Origin: Dermacentor variabilis
Taxonomy: Eukaryota > Arthropoda > Arachnida > Ixodida > Ixodidae
Direction: 5' to 3'
Assembly: GCF_050947875.1 (NCBI RefSeq)
Contig: NC_134573.1
Location: forward strand, 70,805,315 to 70,869,314
DNA: 64,000 nt
Of the stretch, positions 22,134 through 31,742 are shown in pieces. Both the position numbers and the translations under genes were made by a program. The notes beneath the pieces are model-generated. The model was not told where the DNA came from. It did not search any database and worked only from the letters and a program-made list of their open reading frames with translations. The stretch's first letter is position 1, and each line of letters opens with the position of its first letter.

Positions 22134-23429
22134 TTAGGTTACAGGGCTCTTTCGAGGCCCTGTAACGGGAGTTCTGCCCTTTCTGGAGCGTTCGAGGGAG
22201 CCTCGCCGCTCCTTAGGCGCTTGGCGCGCCGTGGGGATAGGTGTAGTGTCCATTGCCTCTTGTGAGGCGCCGGACACGTGCTCTTGTGAGCGAGAAGTTA
22301 CCAGGGAAGGTCCCGCCTTGGGGGGCAAGACCCCTGTGCCCACCAGCCCGGAGGTCGATGGGGCTCCCTGAGGGATTTGGCTGCGCCGGCTGTTGCTAGC
22401 GCTGGAAGAGGCCGGGGAGGTTGGGGCAGCCTCGGCTGCGCCCACCTTCGGGGTTGATGGTCCCTTCTGCTCGGGTGGTGGGGCAGCGCTAGCTGCGACC
22501 ACCATGGGGGCAGATGGCGTAACTGCCGACTCACTGCTTGTGGGTCGGACAGCCGCCGGAGGCCGTTGTGGCGCTGCCCCCTGACGCGCCACATCGGCAA
22601 AGCTTTTCCTTGGCGGGTTTGCTACCCGCCTTCGTGCCTCTTTGAACGATATATTCTCTTTTACTTTTATGGTTACAATTTCTTTTTCCTTCTTCCAGGA
22701 GGGGCACGACCGCGAGTACGCGGCGTGATCCCCGTCACAGTTCACACAGTGGAGAGAGTTCTTACAAGCTTCAGTGGCGTGTTCAAGGGCACTGCATTTC
22801 GCACATGTTTGGCGGCCCCGGCAGCTCTGCGAACTGTGGCCGAAACGCTGGCATTTGAAACATCTTAGGGGATTCGGTACATATGGTCTGACACGGAGCT
22901 TGATGTACCCGGCCTCTACAGACTCGGGCAAAATACTTGAACCGAATGTGAGTATTAGGTGCTTGGTCGCAATTTCTTTGCCATCCCGCCTCAGCTTAAT
23001 TCTCTTGACATTGACAACATTCTGTTCACTGAAGCCGTCCAGGAGCTCAGCCTCTGTCAGCTGGAGCAGATCATCATCCGAGACAACGCCGCGGGTGGTG
23101 TTCAGAGTACGGTGTGGAATTACTGTCACGGGAACATCCCCAAATGACACTAAACTGGGCAATTTTTCATATTGTTTCTGATTATGAAGTTCTAAAAGGA
23201 GATCACCACTTGCCATCCTTGTCGCCTTGTAACCTGGTCCAAGGGCCTCAGTTAAAGACTTTGATACTAGAAATGGGGAGATTGCACGCACTTGTGTTTC
23301 TGACTTTTCCGAGTGAATCACATGGAATCGTGGGAAGTTGGGTCTTTCACGACCAAAGAACTTGAATACATCTTCGGTGCGCCCTCTTTTCTGAGGGCGA
23401 TCAAGAAGGGAAGGGAAGGAACTAGCCAT
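22134..23429 (-). CDS. LINE A ORF1: gag-like RNA-binding protein with zinc knuckles
   Basis: The frame is open from 23468, but LINE C is similar only from the second Met, so I place the start at 23429 (431 residues). The N-terminal part resembles the ORF1 fold region (SLTEALGPGYKATRMASGDL, RGVVSDDDLLQLTEAELLDG). Three CCHC-type knuckles follow: CFKCQRFGHSSQSC, CAKCSALEHATEAC and a variant CVNCDGDHAAYSRSC. The C-terminal 130 residues are rich in Pro, Ala and Ser and likely unstructured. In related LINEs this protein binds element RNA and forms the ribonucleoprotein. The frame is complete. Confidence 0.88.
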   Translation of the reverse strand: MASSFPSLLDRPQKRGRTEDVFKFFGRERPNFPRFHVIHSEKSETQVRAISPFLVSKSLTEALGPGYKATRMASGDLLLELHNQKQYEKLPSLVSFGDVPVTVIPHRTLNTTRGVVSDDDLLQLTEAELLDGFSEQNVVNVKRIKLRRDGKEIATKHLILTFGSSILPESVEAGYIKLRVRPYVPNPLRCFKCQRFGHSSQSCRGRQTCAKCSALEHATEACKNSLHCVNCDGDHAAYSRSCPSWKKEKEIVTIKVKENISFKEARRRVANPPRKSFADVARQGAAPQRPPAAVRPTSSESAVTPSAPMVVAASAAPPPEQKGPSTPKVGAAEAAPTSPASSSASNSRRSQIPQGAPSTSGLVGTGVLPPKAGPSLVTSRSQEHVSGASQEAMDTTPIPTARQAPKERRGSLERSRKGRTPVTGPRKSPVT

Positions 23430-23953
23430 AGAATAATGTAATTTTCGGCGATAACGCCAACCACCCACCGTGGAGCCCTACAAGGGGACGTTACAAGGAC
23501 TGTAAAAAACAGGTCCTGCAAACGCCAGCTGTACGTTATCACTATAACCAAATATGAGATAACCTAGGTTGGTTATTCACACAAGGTTAACCCTTGCTGC
23601 CTGGAAAAATTGGAAGTAAACGGAAGCTAGGAGAAGACAGGAAAGGTGGAAAGCGAGAGAAAGACGAAGGTTGGAGGGAGAGAGAGACAGGAAAAGGCAA
23701 CTACCGATTTCCCCCGGGTGGGTCAGTCCGGGGGTGCCGTCTACGTGAAGCAGAGGCCAAAGAGGTGTGTTGCCTCCGCCGGGGGGCCTTAAAGGTCCAA
23801 ACACCCGGCATCGGCTCAACCGCCAGGATCCCCCTTTCCCCGGACACGGCTAAGCCGCGCACGGCTACACGCGGGAGGGTCCAACCCTCGTGTGCTCGGG
23901 TACGTGGTGTCGCAACACACCAAACGCCTGCTGACGCAGACGCCCCTGCGGGG
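23430..23953 (-). promoter_or_regulatory. 5' UTR / likely internal promoter region of LINE A
   Basis: About 520 bp between the element 5' end and ORF1, highly similar to LINE C 41230-41718. LINE A has roughly 35 more bases at its 5' end than C. I-type LINEs carry a promoter inside the 5' UTR; that role is inferred, and no specific site is claimed. Confidence 0.55.
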
Positions 23954-24300
23954 GAGCCATTGCTTAAGGGGTACGAGCCATTCATTGTCTTACTTGACAG
24001 AAAGGTTTAATTTTGAAGCAATTTAACTTTGAATAATCGCAAGCGTGAATGGCGGACGGATGCTGCTAACCACGCCACCGAGCAAACTCGAGACATCGAA
24101 CGCAAGCGACAACTACGGACTGCGGGCGTACCGTCGCTGACGTCCTTCTCTCCGTCGCAGCCGAACGTGTGCCTAACTTCATTAAGAAACATAAAGACGT
24201 AACCAATAATTGAGAAAGACTTTAATGCACGTCGGAATTAACCCAGACGTAAAGACCGGGGCCGAACGTTTCAGCTTCGCTGGTTAACCATCTGTACGGA
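23954..24300 (+). repeat. Dispersed repeat R2, right piece with target duplication
   Basis: Begins with the second copy of the 16-bp duplication (23954-23969) and continues the alignment to about 32300-32590: 'tttaattttgaag', 'gagcaaactcgaga', 'cgcaagcgacaac', 'cgtttcagcttcgctgg'. The related R2 copy at 32 kb has these flanks joined with no LINE, so it acts as a related empty site. Confidence 0.8.
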
Positions 24301-25010
24301 GTGCTTGCGTATTTTTTTTTAAATAACGCGCTGCCTCGCGACGCGACTATACATGGACGTTTATAGTGATAGTAATAGTTCCCTTCTGTTCGGACGTAGA
24401 ACATGTTGCGTTCACTGCTCATATTTCGGGCGTTGTCCAAATACGATTTTCTTCAACTATTATTTAAACTTTGAATAACTCCTATAAGGTTAGTAATGCA
24501 GTCGAACCCGGCTATAGACTTTCTACAGCATCGTACCCATGGGCGCCGCCATATTGGCTCATGCGACAGGACCCGCCATTGAGCACGTTCTGATCGGTGT
24601 TTTCTCGCTTGTTTACAATGGAGGCTGCAAGCACGGCTTAGACAGCTGCTAGCTGCTATTTCGGCCACAAGGGTAATCAGTGGGTGGGTAGACGACACAA
24701 GACTTTGGCGAAAGCTGCAGAGACACTGTACGTATGCATTTCATTTACCCACACACTAACCATTCTAACACATTTGAGGGTGTAAAATCAGTTTGTCACC
24801 AGACTCGCATACTTATGGTTTTACGATACAAGCACCCCCATTTGATTAATAGCATTAAGCAAGGCTGTTTGGCTGAAGTACAAGCCAAATGAAGGAAAAG
24901 TATCGCCCTCAGCTTGTTATACTTCTCACTGTTTACTAGCACCACTACACGCACAGAATCAAATAAAAATAATTCATCCTTAAATAGGCTGCGAAAGAAA
25001 TTCATGAAAA
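24301..25010. other. No gene seen
   Basis: No exon or element protein is visible. A T-rich run lies at 24310-24321. Confidence 0.35.
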
Positions 25011-25075
25011 GGCTTCGAACCCAGGAACTTCACCTGGAAACCAGACAGCTTAACCACTGTGCCACGCGAGAGCTA
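25011..25075 (-). repeat. tRNA-like SINE head fragment
   Basis: On the minus strand, a box A-like 'gtggcacagtgg' (25054-25065) and a box B-like 'gggttcgaagcc' (25011-25022) lie at tRNA-like spacing, but the T-arm and acceptor stems do not pair. It is therefore a SINE-type relic rather than a tRNA gene. It differs from the SINE heads at 3.9 and 7.0 kb. Confidence 0.45.
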
Positions 25076-25274
25076 CGTTTCAGTTATTCAAATATTCGTA
25101 TTTATGCGTGTAAATTGTCCAGAAACTCAAACTGCTTCATTTCATGAGAACCCTTGCACAATATCACATCTTGCATCACAGAAAATGTGCTCGCTGCGAT
25201 TGAAACGAACATTCCTTTAGCTGCAAGGACAGTTTTCAACGAGAGCAGCATTCCGGGCAAGTTGGTAATCCATT

Positions 25275-25409
25275 ACTTAAATGATATTGCGCGACAAAAA
25301 AACGACACGGACGTGAGAGAAGACTACACACTTGCGCTAAGTGTGTCGTCTTCTCTCACGTCCGTGTTGTTCTCTTTTTTTTTTTTTTGTCGCGTAATAT
25401 CATTTAAGT
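25275..25409. repeat. 135-bp foldback (MITE-like hairpin)
   Basis: The outer ends are 'acttaaatgatatt' and 'aatatcatttaagt'. The arms continue through 'gcgcgacaaaaaaa' and a T-run plus 'gtcgcg', then 'acacggacgtgagagaag' and its reverse complement, down to a small loop near 25340. Nearly the whole segment is palindromic, with unequal A/T runs between the arms. Non-coding. Confidence 0.85.
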
Positions 25410-25886
25410 TTTCAACGGTAGCGAACGTGCTGCATGTATGCGTATGAACATCTTTCGCACAGGATGTTAATTCTTTCCAAAGGGTGTTTGTTTTTTATTG
25501 TTGTTGTTTCTTTCGTACAACCCCTTAGTATAGGGTATTTTCAGTAAAATTGGTGCTAAATGGGCGTATGAAAGCTGTAAATTGGGAAATATTCTTAGAG
25601 GCGTTGAATGGTTTAGTGTGCATTCTGTCTGCGCTGAACAGTGGCGTAACAAGGGGTGGTATACCACGTACCCCACCCCCCGAAATTTCTTTTAGTATGA
25701 CCCTTATCCAGCCCCATCCGCCATTCAAGTGCTCGAGAGATCACTCGATATGCAAGCAATTCAATACACGCATACTCGCCGAAATGGAACATTTAAACAT
25801 TTTAGTGATGTGTTTGTTATACATATGGATTTGGTAGCTCTAGTGAAGAAAAATATCAAGGAGGAACGAATAAACTTACTGAAAAC
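25410..25886. other. No gene seen
   Basis: Short frames only; nothing assignable before the LINE D target duplication. Confidence 0.35.
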
Positions 25887-25901
25887 ATAACTATCCTTAT
25901 T

Positions 25902-26194
25902 GAATGAATGTGTGGTTTTTATTGGCGCAAGGGCCAGGTATGGCCAAAGAGCGCCATGCAGGTGTTAGTGATTTCGCAGTGGAGTTATGAATTCTGTGAA
26001 GTTGATGTGACGTGGCTGTAAATGGGCCTAAAATATAGTCACTGTAAAGTGCGTAAAATGTACATGTAATAAAATTATGGCGATGACAAATGACGTGTAC
26101 TATGTGCATTAAGGTGCATTGCAAAATAATGATACGATATATATAAAAAAAGCATAGGTTTCTAAAATTAACTAGAGCCCCATGGCCTCGTTAG
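25902..26194 (-). mobile_element. LINE D: strongly 5'-truncated I-type LINE (3' UTR only)
   Basis: The 293-bp insert matches the 3' UTR of LINEs A-C ('gcgcaagggccagg', 'ccaaagagcgccatg', 'aaaattatggcgatgac'). It is flanked by an exact 15-bp duplication, ataactatccttatt, at 25887-25901 and 26195-26209. Its 3' tail is a CATT-type run (gaatgaatg on the plus strand) instead of (ATC)n, so it comes from a related but different subfamily. Confidence 0.85.
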
Positions 26195-26550
26195 ATAACT
26201 ATCCTTATTAGGCCATTGTAACTCTTGCTGTTATATGTCCTGTACTGTTTCGCAGTGTCCATAAGAATGACGTGCTCGACGCACAAGATTCCCTAAATGC
26301 AGGTGGGGATTTCATCACAGTTCTCTACACGCGTGTAACGTCGCGTGAGCCAACGTACCACTATGGCATGCGCGTGCACGTGAACGTGATTCGTGGTCTC
26401 TCCCAAGCAATGAGTGGTGCTTCGCATCCTTAACTTGCGCCTTTACTGATTGCGTAGAGCGGTACTTCATCTAACTGAACTTCCGAATGCACTTCATCGT
26501 CACTCAAGTGACGATGAAGCTTCGGAAACTATAGTGTATTCAAGCAAGCT

Positions 26551-26800
26551 TTCGACATCATGTTCCGGCCGCCGGCCAAGAGACCGAAAGTTCCGCGTTC
26601 CGTCGACGACGTCGTTCGCCGGTATTCGGATGAAGAGGCAACGACGGCTCCTTTTCGGAGGTTCGCATTTTAACAGCCTTTACTTTTGTTGATGAAATGC
26701 AGTCCCCGACGGCCCTTCCGGCTATCTGGATGTGTTACCAGCGAACTGATCTCGGGCTTCGCTGCGTCTCCGATGTGCCCGACATAAGCCGAAAACGACG
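26551..26800 (+). pseudogene. Remnant of Harbinger transposase exon 1
   Basis: 'MFRPPAKRPKV' (from 26560), then 'DDVVRRYSDEEA', and further on 'LISGFAASPMCPT' correspond to the exon 1 protein of the transposon at 10.9 kb (MFRLPAKRPKV, EDVVQRYSDDEV, LIATFAASPACPS). The reading frame is broken and no catalytic exon follows. A 13-bp-arm hairpin (26492-26519) lies just upstream. Confidence 0.6.
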
Positions 26801-27048
26801 AAAATGCAAAGAACGCTGGGCGCTTTCAGAAGCGCATGTGCGCTAGCGCCTCCTAACAATTGCTATGGCGGTAGTGCCTGTGTTTCAGTCGCAGAATTCA
26901 TCATCTTGTCCTCCGCCGTAGTGGAGTGCGTGGAGGAGTTCGTCGGCCAGTTTGGAAATCACTATAATCGACCCGACAGGATAGCGAATCAAAAGTACTG
27001 CCTGCTACACAAGCACCAACACTCGGAAGCGGACTCGCTGACTACAAT
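26801..27048. other. No gene seen
   Basis: No recognisable coding or repeat structure. Confidence 0.3.
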
Positions 27049-27545
27049 TTATTTATTATTTATTTATTTTCAATACTGCCAGTCACATTAGGGACCATAG
27101 CAGGTGGACGTACAAAAATGAAATACATGGTAGTAAACGTGCACATACACATTGCGTGTCAGTAAGCCAAACAAGGAACGCAAAGGAGCAAGGTAATAAT
27201 ACATAAAATACAACTATAGGCATCACATGCCTACCAATGCAAAGAATACATCATGAAGAGGACAGCAAACGAGAAAAAAATAACAGTAACACCTTCACCA
27301 TAATAAGCGCGGCTTACAAAAGTTGCAAAGCATAATATGTGAATAAGACCGCGTTACTGATTGCTTAATATGGATTCTGACCGTGATGTGAACTGAGATA
27401 ATGAGTCTGTAGAAATGACTGAAGGATCGAGGCGATTCCATTCCCTTATCACGAGGGGGAAATAAGAGTACATGAATGTGTCATTATGGCATGAATATTC
27501 TGTTAAAGCGTGTACATGTTTGTCTCGATGATCGTGACTGCGAAA
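27049..27545 (-). pseudogene. 3' fragment of a CR1-like LINE
   Basis: Read on the minus strand, the sequence upstream of the TAA at 27354-27356 encodes 'YSYFPLVIREWNRLDPSV', the conserved C-terminal end of CR1/L2-type LINE proteins (compare 'HSFLPRTCLEWNHLPASL' at 54.5 kb). A 3' UTR and an (AATA)n tail (tttatttattatttattt on the plus strand at about 27049-27070) follow. The copy is truncated near 27545, next to the TTAGG run. Confidence 0.7.
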
Positions 27546-27560
27546 AACATATGTATTTTG

Positions 27561-27580
27561 TTAGGTTAGGTTAGGTTAGG

Positions 27581-27581
<1 letters not shown>
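27561..27581. repeat. Interstitial TTAGG repeat (four units)
   Basis: Four exact head-to-tail TTAGG units followed by TTA. TTAGG is the common arthropod telomere unit. The run is short and lies between a truncated LINE and a (TA)n tract. Confidence 0.9.

Positions 27582-27666
<85 letters not shown>
27582..27666. repeat. (TA)n microsatellite
   Basis: About 42 uninterrupted TA units. The length may vary between individuals and between assemblies. Confidence 0.95.
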
Positions 27667-27668
<2 letters not shown>

Positions 27669-29444
27669 AATGTTGAGTTAATTATGCCGGAATTATTTTG
27701 CATTTGTATCGCGGAATATATGTTCGCTATAGAGAATGATTCGCTATCTCCGATTTCGTTATAGCTCGGCTCCACTGCAACCCAGTCTGCCACCTAGGAA
27801 GACAACCTTGGAGACATGCGGTGAAGATTACATTTGTTGGCGGTTGATGAGGTCTTCTTTACACTTCAAGAAAGGCTTCCTTTATTATTGCTAGCAAAGT
27901 AACACCGCGCCAAAATTATTTTCCCCTCCCATATTATTGCAATTAGGTGTCAAATTTTTGGGTTATCAAATGTGTGCTTAGAGACAGTAATGGCGCCTTT
28001 GTCGTGACGTCTCCGTTTAGAGACATCTGAAACACTTGAACATCATTGCTCGCAATATAGACTACACTGTATCATTACTTACGAAAGCTGACACTTGGGG
28101 AAATTGGCGTAGCGCCACTGTGTGTCTATTGATTCTTCGTTCTTGATAAAGTTGCGCTGCTTTTCTGTCATGCATTTTTTCAGTGTCTGATTTGTGACGC
28201 CAGAGCCTACCAAGGGAGGGGAGTTCGGGATGGATGTTCACTAAAAGAGCGTTACTTGCCCATATATTGGTCAGTCTTTATAGAGCGCGCTGTTGAACTG
28301 AGGTCATCGTTCAGTGAATCTAGCTGCTGTTCACAGAGGGTGGAAAACTGGGCAAGTTGGTATAGGTGCACGGCTGTAATACTGGGACTAAAAACAAAGA
28401 ACAAAAAAGCAGAGCATACCACAGGACGCTCACTATCATGTGAAATCGATTGCAGGAAAATGAACGTATAAAAAGACTAAGTATCATGCGTTCTCAACTC
28501 CTTCCACATATACATAAAATCGCTATCAAAACATACGCCTCAATTTAAAACCGTACAACGGTGAAAACACGTGACACTCATTTGCTGTGATTTCTCTAAT
28601 TTGGGGGATCCTTTTTATAGTTCAGGGGCTTCAGACCGCGTGGCATTCGCGTTTTATCGTAGTATTATTTTTCGTGAAGCTTGTGCGGGCCGCATGAACG
28701 TTTATTTAAATAAAATCGCTGAGGCCCTTCGCGTACACAAATTGCAGTAGTAGCTTATCGAACTTATCGTCAATGAGCCAACGGCATTATCTGTCTGCTG
28801 TATTTGTACCTTGGAATTTCTGAGAACCTGTTTCAAGTAGCCCTTGTTCCTAGCCAGATCCGCAGCAGGTTGTGAATGCCCGCTGCTGGAGCAGAATACT
28901 TTTGGTAGTTCACTGGGCCCTTATGTGTTGAGCGTCCGGTCCATGTGAAGGAAGGTGTAAGGGCCTCCCCAGCCTGTTTCTTTATTAAGATATTTTTTTT
29001 CACCCGAGAAAAATAACGAAAAAGAGAGCAGACACACGGAGGGATTAAGGCACGTGTGTCCCGATAGATAAGTGAATTCTGGCTCTAAATTGTATTGATG
29101 GGTTTTGAAGGGAGGGTGTCAGATGTAACTTGTGTCGCTGTACTATTGTGCGCTTTTTTGTCCGCAGGATCATTGTAACGATGCTGACTATGCCGCTCCA
29201 AGACTGTCCATAGACGATGAATGGGAATGAACTCCCTTCGTAAATGTACGGTGTCTTACACACTTTCCTGGCGTGCTGTAAGCGCTGAGGGAATCATTGT
29301 AGATGCCAAAGAAATTAACGCTCTTCAGCTCAGTGGCCGCTTTCATTACGCTAGTGTACCTACAATGAACTTCATTAAACAGTTAACATCCTGCGGCCTA
29401 GTGCCTTCGCTTTGCTTAGTCTCCGTCTTTAGTCGCTGTGTTGC
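27667..29444. other. No gene seen
   Basis: About 1.8 kb of AT-rich DNA with short frames only. I looked for a second exon for the candidate secreted protein at 29.6 kb and found none I could support. Confidence 0.35.
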
Positions 29445-29590
29445 AGCCACGTACCTGCAATTCCTTAACATGCTCCCGAATCACGGTACGGAAGCCCCTA
29501 CATGGCCCCTATGCGAGCGCGGGCACTTGAGCCGACAATCGAACCCACGACTTCACTACAGAACGCAATGACCACTAAGCCGCTGTGGTG
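29445..29590 (-). repeat. tRNA-derived SINE
   Basis: On the minus strand, box A 'gcggcttagtgg' (29572-29583) and box B 'gggttcgattgtc' (29534-29546) are followed by a body with 'gcatgttaaggaattgcagg' spacing typical of a second tick SINE type. It lies just downstream of the donor of the exon at 29601-29732, within the putative intron. Confidence 0.55.
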
Positions 29591-29600
29591 AATCACTTAC

Positions 29601-29732
29601 GAAGGTAGGCTGCACGTCGTCGTTCACGAAGCAGTCCCGGTGATTCCAGGCAGACAACCCTTCCACGAAGCATGTAGGCCGTGGAGCCGATATCGACAGC
29701 AGGATGAGGAAGTCAACAACCCTGTTGAGCAT
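29601..29732 (-). CDS. Candidate first exon of a secreted protein
   Basis: A 44-codon frame starts with ATG at 29732 and ends exactly at a consensus donor (TTC|gtaagt). The first 25 residues (MLNRVVDFLILLSISAPRPT then CFVEG) look like a signal peptide with a hydrophobic core VVDFLILLSI. The mature part begins around LSAWNHRDCF. Many tick salivary proteins have such a first exon, but no family can be named from 19 mature residues. No downstream exon was found, so it could be chance or a gene relic. Confidence 0.35.
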
Positions 29733-31114
29733 TGCGAGAGGGATGAGATAAAGTGTTTTGATCTTTATTTGTCCGTCTTTTATTCTGGCGTGGTTCAACA
29801 AGGCGAAAATACCTGTCTGTTACCATTTTCTCCTTGAAAGTACATTACTAATGGGTATTAATGGTCACTCCATTAATGATTAAGTGGAGTTTTGCCACGT
29901 GGAGCTGACGGTGATGAACCGGTCACTGTTAAAGGTATTAGTAAGAACCCGATACTTTACAAGGCGAAATGGTACCCAGAAAAAGAAGCAACAATGAAAT
30001 CACAACGCTAGCAGCGAGCACAGTCATTGCTCATCGATGTGACTCACAAATCAAGTGCGCCCGCTGTTACTCATATATCGCTGTACATTTTAAGATAATC
30101 GCTGGCGCTCGTGTCTATTCCAGAATTGGCAAGCCGCTGCTCGCCGCGCGTGCAATCTGTGTAAACCTGACTTTTTATGTTCACTTTCACCACAAAGTGC
30201 TTGGCGCAAGAACAACTCTCGCAGCATAAGCTAAGTTACATTTGAGTCAGCTAAACCGATTTCATTAACGAGCTGCATTAGAGGAATTGTGGCAAGTGTT
30301 GCGCAGAGCAAAAACTGGATAATTGTGCTAATTCGGCGGAAAGCAGGTAATCAGCAAAAATCAATGTAGGCATGGGAATGTGGTGATTGGCACGAATTGA
30401 GCGCCATTTCCATGACCGAGGTAAACTGCACATTAACAAATCTGCAACATTTCCTTAGAAACTCTACGACTATGATACAAATGAGAGAAACTGAGCCAAA
30501 GCTGCGCTAAGGCGAGCAGCGGTCTACGGAAGTGGCAGCTCGAAATATGGTGCATCTACCCTTGCCATTCGTACTATATAGACGTTCGCAACTGTCGTCT
30601 TTATGGACGCACTTGTTTGCATTCTGATTCATATTCTGCAATTTCGGTCTTCTTCTTGATAAGGCCAGTATTGCTATTCCTATTCTGCAATTTCGCTCTT
30701 CTTGATAAGGCCAGTATTGCTTATTAAGCAGCCGGGCAATTCGCTCTTTATTGATACAGTCCTCGACTGACCGAGTTACCGCTTGATCTTGCGAACCTGC
30801 TCGATTATTTGGTGATCCCCGTAGCACCCCCGCCTAGAAACACGCCTTAGGGTGACGTAAATTTCGGAAGTGGTACGGTGTCTCACAGGGCATTTAAGGC
30901 ATGGCCTGCGCGCCTGCTGTCGAAAAAAAAAACAGCAGTAGTGATTCAGCTAATTGCCCTTACCGTCATCATTGGTGAGGCGACTTCTGGCCCTTTTGCG
31001 TGCTTGTTTGATAAGGTGTTTTAGCGCGAATTATTTTTCACGGACACAGGAAGTGACACATACAAGCGCTTACATTCAACAGAATGGTTATTGGAAACCG
31101 GATCAATATTTAAT
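29733..31114. other. No gene; one local tandem duplication
   Basis: No exon seen. A roughly 49-bp segment starting 'tattctgcaatttcg' is duplicated in tandem at 30632-30680 and 30681-30722, the second copy lacking a few bases. The rest is unassigned. Confidence 0.4.
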
Positions 31115-31742
31115 ACACGAGTATATAGCAAACAACAACTCAGACATGCGCAACAAGAGATGAACTCAAATACGATAATTCTTTGCTTCTTAGAGATAGT
31201 GAAAACGTGCTAAAAGAATCTTGGGCTAGCCACTCAATACACTTTCAATTACTACTCAGGTTATTTTTTTTTTGTATTTGCGCACAACGATAAATTCTTG
31301 GGAAAGAGCCGTGCAACCACACGTGCAGCCGTGGGCTGCTAACCAGCCGTCACCACCTTTCTTTACATGGTTTCAGTGCTCTGTGAGCCTATCATTTAGA
31401 CATCGCCAGGTTTGATCGACGTAGTATTTACCACACGATAGTGACATCTAGTATACGACGCCTTCTTTGCAGCATACGAACTGTGTTCCGTGCTTCTTAT
31501 CACAGCCTGCCCTTTTGTCGGCAAGTGTGTTGCTGCTTTTGCACAGTTTATTCAGCTTGTTCGGGGCCGTGAGAAAACACGCTCGAGCACCCGCCTTCTT
31601 TATGTTGTGGGATATTTTGTGCAAGTATGGTACAGTGGCAAACTTCATCGGCCATCTAAGAGAGCTGTTTTGTAGGCCTGAAAGCTGGAAGTTCGTTTCC
31701 TGAGAAGTGCTTCCGCAACCCATACCAGAATGTGGTAGGAAT
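31115..31742 (-). pseudogene. Penelope-like element, linker and GIY-YIG endonuclease part
   Basis: The minus strand reads 'VPYLHKISHNIKKAGAR', typical of the linker before the endonuclease in Penelope-like elements. It is followed by 'KLNKLC', a Cys/His-containing stretch, and 'YKIPLSCGKYYVDQTWRC', which corresponds to the GIY-YIG core (YEIPLSCG.xYIGQT-type), then 'LNDRLTEH'. Stops and frameshifts interrupt it, so it is dead. It belongs with the reverse transcriptase part at 33093-33960; an inverted-repeat element at 31743-33082 separates them. Confidence 0.7.

Larger units (their letters stand above)
18010..23953 (-). mobile_element. Full-length I-type LINE retrotransposon (LINE A)
   Basis: A 5944-bp minus-strand element flanked by a perfect 16-bp target duplication. 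Order 5' to 3': a 5' UTR of about 0.5 kb, ORF1 (gag-like, three zinc knuckles), a 46-bp gap, ORF2 (endonuclease, reverse transcriptase, RNase H), a 358-bp 3' UTR and a (ATC)n tail (gatgatgatgatg on the plus strand at 18009-18021). RNase H and a tandem-repeat 3' tail point to the I group of LINEs; the exact clade is inferred. Both ORFs are open over their full length, so this copy may still be able to move. LINEs B, C and D in this window are relatives. Confidence 0.9.

Noticed and set aside
25011..25075. tRNA gene on the minus strand
   Set aside because: Box A and B are present but the stems do not pair; treated as a SINE relic.
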